A program made the position numbers and the translations under genes. Shown in pieces: positions 7,630 through 14,436 of a stretch of DNA of 64,000 nucleotides. Under the pieces are notes generated by a model. The model searched no databases and was not told the DNA's origin. It was given only the letters and a program-made list of their open reading frames with translations. This DNA is from Hominisplanchenecus faecis (GTDB taxonomy: Bacteria > Bacillota > Clostridia > Lachnospirales > Lachnospiraceae), in contig NZ_JAJEQE010000006.1 of the NCBI RefSeq assembly GCF_020687205.1, positions 1-64,000 of the forward strand, given 5' to 3'. How positions within the stretch are numbered: position 1 is the first letter of the stretch; each line of letters begins with the position of its first letter.

Positions 7630-9586
7630 GTTAGCGTATAGAAATACAAAAAGAAATATTAAAGATTATTTGATTTATCTGATAACCGTTACTGCATCCT
7701 TTTCTCTTATATTTGCTTTTAATTTGGTGGCAAATTCTGATGAAATTGTAAAGTTATGTTCCAGTATGGATGCATTTAAGAATTCATTGTTCGCTGTAAA
7801 TATTCTTATTATTTTTGTGATATGCTTTTTGATCAACTATACAACGAAATTTATGTTTGAAAAAAGAAGTAAAGAATTAGGAACATATATGCTTCTTGGC
7901 ATTAAGAAAAAAGAAATTGCCTACTTAGTTGTAATTGAAAATATACTGTTGGGAATTTTAGCAATTGTATTAGCTATTCCTATTGGCTTTTTATTCAGCC
8001 AGTTTGTGTCGTTAGTAATTGTAAACTTACTGGGTATTCCAAAAACTCTCTTTATTTCTTTGAATTTTGTTTCTATTGGACTATTGATAATTTATTTTTT
8101 AACTATTTATGTTTTGGTTTTACTTAATCTATTAAGAAGAATAAGTAAAATGACGATACGTGATTTTCTTTACTTTGATAAACAAAATGAAAAGAAAATG
8201 TTCCGTGACAGTAAAAAAAGAAATGTCATTTTTGTTTTAAGTATTATTCTTGGTGCGATTTCTCTTTTTCTCTGGAATTCACGTTGTACTATGGATAATT
8301 TTAATAAGCAAGAAACACTTACTTATTTGATGGTAAGCGTAATCATGTTGATTATCAGCATTTATGGTATATCTACAACTTGTGCAGATATGTTCTTGAC
8401 TGTTTTGTTAAAGAATAAAAAAATGAAATATCAAAATGATAATCTGTTTGTAGCAAGAACATTTGCTTCTAAAGCAAGAACAATGAGCTTCACATTTGGT
8501 ACATTGTCTATGTTGATTTTAATTTCACTGCTGGCTCTGAATTATTCTAGTATCAACAAAGCTTCGTATGATATCAGCGTGAATTTAAATGCACCATATG
8601 ATGTACAACTCTTTGATGATAAGCAGGTATTTGATGAATATATTCGAGTAATTGAAGAAGAATATACGATTGATAATACCATTGAGTATGACATTTATAA
8701 AGAACCGAATCATCAGGTACAAAATTTTTTCCAATCAGAATATTATGATTTTGACCCAGTCTTGAAGTTAAGTGATTATAATAGGTTACTAGAATTAAGA
8801 AAGATGCCGTTGCTTTCTTTAAATGATAACGAATACTATATAGTTACAAATAGCAAGTTTGCATATGAGGTTGAAGATAACAAAGACATTGAAACCATAA
8901 CAGTAGCAAATAAAAATTTGAAATTAAAAGGATATGACACTAAGTCTTATTGGAACTCTATAACTAATACTGGCAGATTTGTTGTTGTACTTCCAGATAA
9001 ATATGTTCAAGGACTTGAAGTATCAGAAAATCATTTGATTATAGATACAAAAGAAGATACAGACGCAGAATTAGAAAATAAGATAAAAGAAGATATGCAA
9101 CATCAATTAGTAAAGGTTGATGAAAATGGAGAAATAAATGATGAGTCGTATAGAGTAAACGTAAGAGGTGCAGAAATAGAACAACAAAAAGCAATGGTTG
9201 CAATAGTAGCCAGTCTGTTTATGTACATTGCATTTATTTTGATTTCCGCAGTAGGAACAATTTTGGCAGTTCAATCATTGAGCGACTCTACTAAATACAA
9301 ATATCGCTACTTGACCTTGCGAAGATTAGGAATAAATGATAAGTCGCTATTTAAGACAATCAGAAAACAATTATTGATATTATTTTGTGTCCCTGCAATA
9401 TCAGCAATATTATGTTCTTTTGTGATGATGTCGTCATTGAATAATGTGTATCAACAAATTTTGGGAGATAAACACCTTTATCTAATGTACTTTGGCTTGA
9501 ATTTAATTATCTTCTTCCTAATTTATAGTATTTACTGGATAGCAACGTATATCGGTTTCAAACGAAATATCAATGAGGAGAGTTAG
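7619..9586 (+). CDS. BceB-type ABC transporter permease
   Basis: This 655-aa membrane protein has the topology of BceB/VraE: about ten membrane helices with two FtsX-like blocks, and a large extracellular domain (about residues 315-525) between them, believed in this family to bind the peptide. The length is typical. ATG 7619 lies behind GGAGGTGA, inside the end of the ATPase gene. The gene is very AT-rich. With the ATPase and the downstream two-component system it forms a complete Bce-type flux-sensing resistance module, here in the order AB-RS. Confidence 0.92.
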   Translation: MLGKLAYRNTKRNIKDYLIYLITVTASFSLIFAFNLVANSDEIVKLCSSMDAFKNSLFAVNILIIFVICFLINYTTKFMFEKRSKELGTYMLLGIKKKEIAYLVVIENILLGILAIVLAIPIGFLFSQFVSLVIVNLLGIPKTLFISLNFVSIGLLIIYFLTIYVLVLLNLLRRISKMTIRDFLYFDKQNEKKMFRDSKKRNVIFVLSIILGAISLFLWNSRCTMDNFNKQETLTYLMVSVIMLIISIYGISTTCADMFLTVLLKNKKMKYQNDNLFVARTFASKARTMSFTFGTLSMLILISLLALNYSSINKASYDISVNLNAPYDVQLFDDKQVFDEYIRVIEEEYTIDNTIEYDIYKEPNHQVQNFFQSEYYDFDPVLKLSDYNRLLELRKMPLLSLNDNEYYIVTNSKFAYEVEDNKDIETITVANKNLKLKGYDTKSYWNSITNTGRFVVVLPDKYVQGLEVSENHLIIDTKEDTDAELENKIKEDMQHQLVKVDENGEINDESYRVNVRGAEIEQQKAMVAIVASLFMYIAFILISAVGTILAVQSLSDSTKYKYRYLTLRRLGINDKSLFKTIRKQLLILFCVPAISAILCSFVMMSSLNNVYQQILGDKHLYLMYFGLNLIIFFLIYSIYWIATYIGFKRNINEES

Positions 9587-9602
9587 ATTTTTCTAGCTCT
9601 CC
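9577..9602 (+). other. Hairpin between transporter and two-component genes
   Basis: GGAGAGTTAGA (9577-9587) pairs with TCTAGCTCTCC (9592-9602), 11 bp with one G-U pair around a TTTT loop. No U-tract follows, so it is more likely an mRNA-processing or partial attenuation site than a full terminator. A TATAAT at 9617-9622 may give the regulators their own promoter. Confidence 0.55.
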
Positions 9603-9644
9603 TGCTGTGAAATTATTATAATGGTAAATCAAGGGGGTGTTGAA

Positions 9645-10304
9645 ATGAGAATAGCAATTATCGAAGATGATGAAATCACTCGTTTGGAGCTTTCTAAATT
9701 ATTGAACACACAAGGATATGAAACAGTTTTATTGATTGACTTTGGAAACCTGACAGATGAATTAAAGCAATATTCCATAGAACTGGTTCTGCTTGATATT
9801 AACCTGCCGTATGAGAATGGCTATGAAGTATGCAGGAAAATAAAACAAGTCATGCCAGTACCGATTATCTTTGTAACAAGCAGAGATACAAATGCTGACG
9901 AATTGAAAAGTATTCAAGTGGGTGGGATTGACTTCATCACAAAGCCGTATGACACGCTTATTCTTCTTGAGAAGATCAAGCGTGCATTGCAGTTGTCAAA
10001 CCCGAATAATTTCCGTGAGCTTGTCAAAAAAGATTGTACCCTTGATTTACATTTATCCATTTTGAAGTATCAAGAGCAAAGCATTGAACTGACAAGAAAT
10101 GAATTTCGTATTTTGTACTACTTCTTTATGAACGAAGATAAAGTTATTAGCAAAGAAGAACTACTGGAAAAGCTGTGGAACGACAAATATTATATAGACG
10201 AAAATGTATTATTGGTTAATATGACCCGTCTAAAAAAGAAAATGAAAGAAATCGGTATTGTTCATTTATTGGAAAATATACGAGGAAAGGGTTGGAAACT
10301 GTGA
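9645..10304 (+). CDS. BceR-type OmpR-family response regulator
   Basis: This 219-aa protein has a receiver domain (residues 1-120, acidic cluster EDD at 7-9, phospho-acceptor Asp51 in LVLLDINLP, switch Lys in ITKPYD) and a C-terminal winged-helix DNA-binding domain with the TRNEFRILYYF and VNMTRLKKKM segments. ATG 9645 follows AAGGGGGTG. It overlaps the kinase start. By family and context it should activate the adjacent transporter genes in response to the sensor kinase. Confidence 0.93.
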   Translation: MRIAIIEDDEITRLELSKLLNTQGYETVLLIDFGNLTDELKQYSIELVLLDINLPYENGYEVCRKIKQVMPVPIIFVTSRDTNADELKSIQVGGIDFITKPYDTLILLEKIKRALQLSNPNNFRELVKKDCTLDLHLSILKYQEQSIELTRNEFRILYYFFMNEDKVISKEELLEKLWNDKYYIDENVLLVNMTRLKKKMKEIGIVHLLENIRGKGWKL

Positions 10305-11305
10305 GTTTTTTTACATTCTTAGAAGAAAAAATAACAGAGATATTGTTTCAGCTTTTCTTTCTTGCCGTAGTAGCATTTCTCTTGATTTTCTACGGTGTAG
10401 ATACGCTGTTTGTTGTATCGCTGGTAATTCTGTTCATCAGCATACAAGGGCTTTTTCAATGGTGTTTGTATCGGAAGAAACGTAACGCTTCACAACATAT
10501 TATTGATTTAGTAGACGGACTGGAAGAAAACTATTATATTGCAGACGTTTTACCAAAGCCAAAAGAATTTCAAAATAAAGCCTATTGCTACGCACTAAAA
10601 AAAGCCTGCAAATCTATGAATGATGAAATCGGCAAAATCACAGAGGAAAAGCAGGACTATCAAGAATATGTGGAAAGTTTCGTCCATGAAATTAAAATAC
10701 CGATAGGAGCATTGTCTTTGACGTTTGACAATACAAAAAATTACACATTAAAAAAAGAAACAGACAAAATATTTCAGTTAGTGGAACAAATGCTCTACTA
10801 TGCAAGAAGCGAAAATACGGAAAAAGACTATTTTGTAAAACAGTTGCAGTTAGACGAAGTGATACATAATGTCATTCTGAAATTCCGTCATTCGCTTATG
10901 GAAAGAAAAGCAATTATCAATATCCATGACATAGAAAATGTCATTTATACTGATGAAAAATGGCTGACATTCATTCTATCTCAAATCGTGCAAAATGCGA
11001 TTAAGTATTTTGATAAGCAAGAAAATAAGCTGACGATATACAGTCAAGACAATGGTACAAATATATTGCTTGTGATTGAAGATAATGGTTGTGGAATAAA
11101 AGCGTCTGATTTATCCCGTGTATTTGAAAAAGGTTTTACGGGTTCAAATAGAAACAAGGCAAATGCAACGGGTATGGGACTGTATCTATCGAAAAAATTA
11201 TGCGATAGGTTGGGCTTGAAATTGGATATTGCTTCTACGGAAAAAGAATATACAAGACTGACCATTACATTTCCAAAAGGAACAGTTCATAATTTTTCAG
11301 AGTAA
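10301..11305 (+). CDS. BceS-type intramembrane-sensing histidine kinase
   Basis: This 334-aa kinase has two N-terminal membrane helices (about 13-31 and 36-55) separated by only a few residues, so it lacks an external sensor domain; such kinases sense through their partner ABC transporter. His129 lies in SFVHEIKIP, the N box is IVQNAIKYF, G1 is IEDNGCGI and G2 is GMGLYLSKK. GTG 10301 was chosen because it overlaps the regulator stop and sits about 10 nt behind AGGAAAGG; the upstream TTG at 10292 is too close. Confidence 0.92.
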   Translation: MSFFTFLEEKITEILFQLFFLAVVAFLLIFYGVDTLFVVSLVILFISIQGLFQWCLYRKKRNASQHIIDLVDGLEENYYIADVLPKPKEFQNKAYCYALKKACKSMNDEIGKITEEKQDYQEYVESFVHEIKIPIGALSLTFDNTKNYTLKKETDKIFQLVEQMLYYARSENTEKDYFVKQLQLDEVIHNVILKFRHSLMERKAIINIHDIENVIYTDEKWLTFILSQIVQNAIKYFDKQENKLTIYSQDNGTNILLVIEDNGCGIKASDLSRVFEKGFTGSNRNKANATGMGLYLSKKLCDRLGLKLDIASTEKEYTRLTITFPKGTVHNFSE

Positions 11306-11598
11306 TTTGAAAATCATGCCAACATTGATACGGTGCTTTAAGGGGGCTTGCATTATGGAAAGCTTTAAGTACAATTCTTTGCAATCAAATTCCACCTAAT
11401 AGCACACTATTAAAAATTGAATATGTTTTAGCTTTAAAGGCTCGTACAGACTATATGTTTTGTGCGGGCTTTTTTCATACCCGAAAAAAATTTAAAAATT
11501 TTTCAAAAGAGGTCATTAAATCACACCTTTCATTCCCTATATGGTGCGGAAAGAGGGATAAACACTTTTCAAATCATAGTGGAAAGGGGGTGAGATTG
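11306..11598 (+). other. Intergenic region before the Orf7-type gene, with a terminator
   Basis: No gene is supported in these 293 bases. A terminator lies at 11440-11475: GCTCGTAC (11440-11447) pairs with GTGCGGGC (11462-11469) with two G-U pairs, then six T. In Tn916 the equivalent region upstream of the regulators contains attenuator structures. A start codon near 11455 lies inside the terminator and was rejected. Confidence 0.65.
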
Positions 11599-12018
11599 AT
11601 GAAACCGTCTGACTTCCAGAAAACAGTTCAATGTCGCTTTGAAGGTTGTTTGAAGAAAGTTGTCCGTCATATTGTAAAGGACTACCAACAAGGATTGAAA
11701 CGACGAAAAGATAAAGAAATTCCATTCTGTGAACTTCCAGAAATTTTCGTTGAAAATTTTGCTGTGTGGGATGACTACGAAACAGATTATACAATCTTTT
11801 CAGTATGTGGCATTGATATTCGTGTCCTTGATGATGAGCTGGCAGAAGCCTTGAAAAAACTTCCAGAAAGAAAGAGAAATACTCTGTTAATGTATTACTT
11901 CTTGGAAATGACAGAAAGTGAAATTGCCAACTTACAAAAGATTACGCAAAGCGGTGTATTTAGAAACCGACATCATGCTTTGGAAACTATGAAAAAAATA
12001 CTAAAGGAGAAGCAGTAA
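11599..12018 (+). CDS. Tn916 Orf7-type sigma-70-like regulator
   Basis: This 139-aa protein has a C-terminal sigma region 4-like segment (LKKLPERKRNTLLMYYFLEMTESEIANL followed by TQSGVFRNRHHALE). Length and position match Orf7 of Tn916, which together with Orf8 promotes transcription leading to excision and transfer. ATG 11599 is preceded by AAAGGGGGTGAG. It is 1 nt from the Orf8-type gene. It is expected to act as a positive regulator of xis/int and, after circularisation, of transfer genes. Confidence 0.88.
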   Translation: MKPSDFQKTVQCRFEGCLKKVVRHIVKDYQQGLKRRKDKEIPFCELPEIFVENFAVWDDYETDYTIFSVCGIDIRVLDDELAEALKKLPERKRNTLLMYYFLEMTESEIANLQKITQSGVFRNRHHALETMKKILKEKQ

Positions 12019-12019
12019 A

Positions 12020-12268
12020 ATGAAGCAAACATTTAAGAAGCCGTCCTACTATTTGCTTTCGCAAGCAATGGACGGGGACGAAAAAGCGATTGAAAAAATA
12101 CTGGCATTTTATGACCCGTACATATCAAAGTGCTGTTTGCGCCCACTCTATGATGAATACGGCAATGTCTATATTGTTGTAGATATGGAGTTAAAGGGAC
12201 TTATCCGAGAAGCACTTATCAAAATGATTTTAGGGTTTGATATTGCCTTAGAAATCGAAGAAGAATAA
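12020..12268 (+). CDS. Tn916 Orf8-type helix-turn-helix protein
   Basis: This 82-aa protein has the segment YLLSQAMDGDEKAIEKILAF, typical of the small helix-turn-helix proteins that accompany Orf7 in Tn916-type elements. It contains no sensor domain. The gene is directly downstream of the Orf7-type gene, with GGAGAAGCAG upstream of its start inside the preceding gene. It probably works with Orf7 in switching on excision. Confidence 0.85.
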   Translation: MKQTFKKPSYYLLSQAMDGDEKAIEKILAFYDPYISKCCLRPLYDEYGNVYIVVDMELKGLIREALIKMILGFDIALEIEEE

Positions 12269-12278
12269 GCAGTTTTTA

Positions 12279-12317
12279 GCAGAGCATGGTTTAATGTCCC
12301 CCTCTTTCCTGCTCTGC
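12279..12317 (+). terminator. Hairpin after the Orf8-type gene
   Basis: GCAGAGCA (12279-12286) pairs perfectly with TGCTCTGC (12310-12317); CCCTGCTTTTA follows. A second perfect hairpin, GAAAGC/GCTTTC (12331-12347), lies just downstream. Confidence 0.6.
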
Positions 12318-12372
12318 CCTGCTTTTACATGAAAGCAACACGCTTTCGCCACAGCTCTTTGACAACTGAATA

Positions 12373-12601
12373 AAGCAGACAGATACGTTTGTGAGATAGC
12401 GAGCCACGGGGACTGTACGCCACGACCTTTCCAAAAGAAAGCGAGCGACTCACGCAGTGATCCGAGAGCGACTGTTGGAAAAGTCGTTTTGCCATGACCT
12501 ATCCTCACAGAATAATGATACGTCCGCATGGTGCGGTTCTGCCCACAAGAATGGGAATAGTTGAGATACTAATGGAGCTTTCCAAAGCCGTCTGTCTGCT
12601 T
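12373..12601 (+). ncRNA. Candidate structured RNA/DNA element between orf8 and xis
   Basis: AAGCAGACAGA (12373-12383) and TCTGTCTGCTT (12591-12601) form an 11-bp perfect closing stem around 207 nt. Inside, TGTGAGATAG (12390-12399) pairs with CTATCCTCACA (12499-12509) with one bulge, CGACT/AGTCG flank a small loop near 12470-12487, and CCGCA-TGG-TGCGG and CCCA-N6-TGGG form further hairpins near 12520-12560. TTGACA at 12359-12364 may be a -35. No ORF is convincing. It ends shortly before the leader peptide and xis, so it may control their expression. The known group I and II intron cores were not recognised here. Confidence 0.55.
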
Positions 12602-12644
12602 ATGTAACTTATAAATAGACACACAGTAAAGGGGGTGTTACATT

Positions 12645-12710
12645 ATGTTAAATACTGATGTGTTAAATGATGTGATGTTCCAGCGAGGTAAGGTGTTGGA
12701 ATATGAATAA
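12645..12710 (+). CDS. 21-aa leader peptide overlapping xis
   Basis: This is a 21-codon ORF (starts MLNTDVLNDV, ends KVLEYE) with an excellent AAAGGGGG ribosome site (12628-12634) and ATG at 12645. Its stop TAA (12708-12710) lies beyond the xis ATG (12703), an 8-nt overlap. The xis start has no strong ribosome site of its own, so xis translation is probably coupled to this peptide. The peptide shows no recognisable function and may be purely regulatory. Confidence 0.6.
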   Translation: MLNTDVLNDVMFQRGKVLEYE

Positions 12711-12897
12711 AACGAAGATAAGAGCAACGGAACAGCCGATTGCTGTTGATATAGAGGGACTGTCTGCTAGGTTATCTTGTGGTCGTGCTACTGCAAGAAA
12801 GATTGGCGAGCAGGCAGGAGCAAAAATTGTGATAGGTCGCAGGGTTCTTTATTCCATAGAAAAAGTCAAGAAATACTTGTTATATTTGGAAGAATAG
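12703..12897 (+). CDS. xis: Excisionase (Tn916 Xis type)
   Basis: This 64-aa basic protein has the segment GLSARLSCGRATARKIGEQAGAKIVIGRRVLY, the winged-helix fold signature of Tn916 Xis (67 aa in Tn916), ending in a KVKKYLLYLEE helix. It binds near the element ends and directs the integrase toward excision. It lies 104 nt upstream of int, the usual order. Its start is embedded in the preceding leader peptide ORF. Confidence 0.92.
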   Translation: MNKTKIRATEQPIAVDIEGLSARLSCGRATARKIGEQAGAKIVIGRRVLYSIEKVKKYLLYLEE

Positions 12898-12932
12898 AGC
12901 GATTTTCTATTTATGTTCTCTGGCGTGTGTAG

Positions 12933-12938
12933 TATAAT
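12933..12938 (+). promoter_or_regulatory. Candidate -10 of an int promoter
   Basis: TATAAT at 12933-12938 without a good -35. GCGTG (12923-12927) and CACGC (12953-12957) flank it as an inverted repeat and might be a Xis/Int or regulator site. This is inference. Confidence 0.4.
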
Positions 12939-13001
12939 AAGAAAGGACAAAGCACGCTGTGAGAACAAGAAAAGAGGCTTTTTCAGAAAGGAATGGTTCT
13001 C

Positions 13002-14222
13002 ATGGCAATTAGTAGAAAAGACCCAAAAGGAAGAAAATTAAGAGAGGGCGAAAACTGGCGTAATGATGGAAGATACAGTTATCGTTATACAGATGTAAGA
13101 ACAGGCAAGAGATTGACAGTCTATGCACAAGATTTACCAGAGCTTCGAGAAAAAGAGAAGCAGATTGCAAAAGATATGGAAGATAATATATTGACAGACG
13201 GAGCAATCAAAAAAATGACGCTTAACACGTTGTTTGAGCGTTATATGGCAACTCGTGAGCTGGCTGATACTACAAGAGTTAGTTATGTTCGTGCTTGGGA
13301 AAACAGAGTAAAAGACGAGATTGGAAATATTAAAGTTGTTCAGCTTTTACCCTCACATATTAAAGCGTATTATGCGAAACTTTCCAAAGCTGGATATGCT
13401 TATTCTACAATCAAGTATATTCACAACCTGCTTTATCCTGCATTAGAAATGGCTGTTGATGATGATATTATCCGAAAGAACCCTGCAAAAAGTTCCATTA
13501 GTGATTATGGAAAACCAGCAGAGGAAAAAGAAGCCTTAACAGTTTCTCAACAAGAAAAGTTTATGGAGTTTGTAAAACAGAGCAATGTCTATAACACATA
13601 TTATCCTATGTTTACCATAATGATTGGTACGGGGTTAAGATGTGGGGAGCTTATTGGTCTTACATGGAAAGATATAAACATCAAGGCAAAAACGGTTAAT
13701 GTAGACCACCAGCTCATTTATAAGAATTTAGGCGACGGTTGCAAGTTCCATATCTCAACACCAAAAACGTCGTCGGGTATTCGTATTATACCTATGACAC
13801 AAGAAGTTGCAAAAGCCTTTGAGGAACAAAGGAAAATCAATTTCATGCTTGCAAAGGATAAGAGCATTGAGGTGGACGGGTATTCGGGGTTTGTCTTTAC
13901 AGCGAAATCGGGCAGACCGCTTATGCCGAATGGCGTAAATAGTGTTTTATATAACATTGTAGACGCATATAACAAAACCGAAGTAGAGAGAGCAAAAAAA
14001 GAGCATAGGAAAGCAGAGCTGTTACCAAAGTTTTCAGCTCATGTAATGCGTCATACAGCTTGTACCAGAATGGCAGAGTGCCGTATGGACGTAAAAGTTC
14101 TTCAATATATTATGGGACACGCTCATATAGATGTAACAATGGAAGTGTATAACCATATTGGAGAGCTGACAAGGATTGAAAATGAGATTGCAAGACTAGA
14201 TAGTATGGTGTTAAATGCTTGA
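13002..14222 (+). CDS. int: Tyrosine recombinase / integrase (Tn916 Int type)
   Basis: This 406-aa integrase nearly equals Tn916 Int in length (405 aa). The N-terminal arm-binding domain (residues 1-65, with GRYSYRYTDVRTGKR) is followed by a SAM-like core-binding domain (about 72-165) and the catalytic domain with Arg213 (GTGLRCGEL), Lys255 (STPKTSSG), His347 and Arg350 (SAHVMRHT), His373 (MGHAH) and nucleophile Tyr383 (EVYNHI). All six catalytic residues are present, so it should be active. ATG 13002 follows AGAAAGGA with proper spacing; ATG 12993 is too close. It catalyses integration and excision at AT-rich targets. Confidence 0.96.
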   Translation: MAISRKDPKGRKLREGENWRNDGRYSYRYTDVRTGKRLTVYAQDLPELREKEKQIAKDMEDNILTDGAIKKMTLNTLFERYMATRELADTTRVSYVRAWENRVKDEIGNIKVVQLLPSHIKAYYAKLSKAGYAYSTIKYIHNLLYPALEMAVDDDIIRKNPAKSSISDYGKPAEEKEALTVSQQEKFMEFVKQSNVYNTYYPMFTIMIGTGLRCGELIGLTWKDINIKAKTVNVDHQLIYKNLGDGCKFHISTPKTSSGIRIIPMTQEVAKAFEEQRKINFMLAKDKSIEVDGYSGFVFTAKSGRPLMPNGVNSVLYNIVDAYNKTEVERAKKEHRKAELLPKFSAHVMRHTACTRMAECRMDVKVLQYIMGHAHIDVTMEVYNHIGELTRIENEIARLDSMVLNA

Positions 14223-14239
14223 CACCACAAAAAGAGAAA

Positions 14240-14261
14240 TTGGTGTCAAATTGGTGTCAAA
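14240..14261 (+). repeat. Tandem 11-bp direct repeat after int (arm-type site candidate)
   Basis: TTGGTGTCAAA occurs twice back to back (14240-14250, 14251-14261), and its inverse TTGACACCA lies at 14219-14227 over the int stop codon. Tn916 Int binds 11-bp repeats (DR-2) near each end, and this pair occupies the equivalent position. Assignment is by location. Confidence 0.6.
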
Positions 14262-14297
14262 ACAGAAAAAATCACAATTTCAAAAGAAATAAGATAC

Positions 14298-14343
14298 TGC
14301 AAACCATTGATTTTAAAGGGTTTGCAAAAAAAATCTCAAAAAA
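14298..14343 (+). other. Probable right end / attachment region of the ICE
   Basis: TGCAAACC (14298-14305) and GGTTTGCA (14319-14326) are an 8-bp perfect inverted repeat followed by two A-runs (14327-14333, 14338-14343). Tn916-type elements insert into A/T-rich targets, so the chromosomal junction most likely lies in or just after this segment. The exact base cannot be fixed without the left end or an empty site. Confidence 0.5.
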
Positions 14344-14386
14344 TTAGCACTCACCTCTTGACAGTGCTAATAATTGGTGTTATATT
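14344..14386 (+). promoter_or_regulatory. CIRCE operator and sigma-A promoter of clpB
   Basis: TTAGCACTC (14344-14352), a 9-nt spacer and CAGTGCTAA (14362-14370) form the HrcA-binding CIRCE inverted repeat with one mismatch in the right arm. TTGACA (14358-14363), a 17-nt spacer and TATATT (14381-14386) form a strong promoter whose -35 lies inside the CIRCE, so HrcA would block RNA polymerase. This predicts heat-shock control of clpB. Confidence 0.9.
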
Positions 14387-14436
14387 CTCAATATAACAAA
14401 GAAATATATAACATCTGGCAAACAGGAGGTGTTTTT

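Larger units (their letters stand above)
1..14343 (+). mobile_element. Right part of a Tn916-type integrative conjugative element
   Basis: The gene order is that of the Tn916 family: VirB4-, VirB6-, NlpC/P60- and VirB8-type transfer genes, then a cargo slot, then Orf7- and Orf8-type regulators, xis and int, all on one strand. The left end lies outside the window. The right end must fall after the int stop (14222) and before the clpB control region, whose CIRCE operator starts at 14344; the exact base is not determined. Cargo at 5.5-11.3 kb is visibly more AT-rich than the transfer genes, which suggests a separate acquisition. The element looks intact in this part: no frameshifts were seen in transfer, excision or integration genes. 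Confidence 0.9.

Noticed and set aside
11455-11598. Upstream extension of the Orf7-type gene to 11455
   Set aside because: The extension lies inside a terminator hairpin; ATG 11599 with AAAGGGGGTG gives the length known for Orf7.
12248-12529. 93-aa minus-strand ORF in the orf8-xis gap
   Set aside because: It overlaps the structured element, has no ribosome site and shows no recognisable domain.
12373-12601. Group I or group II intron fragment before xis
   Set aside because: No GUGCG start, no domain V-like hairpin and no group I core segments; only generic helices are visible.
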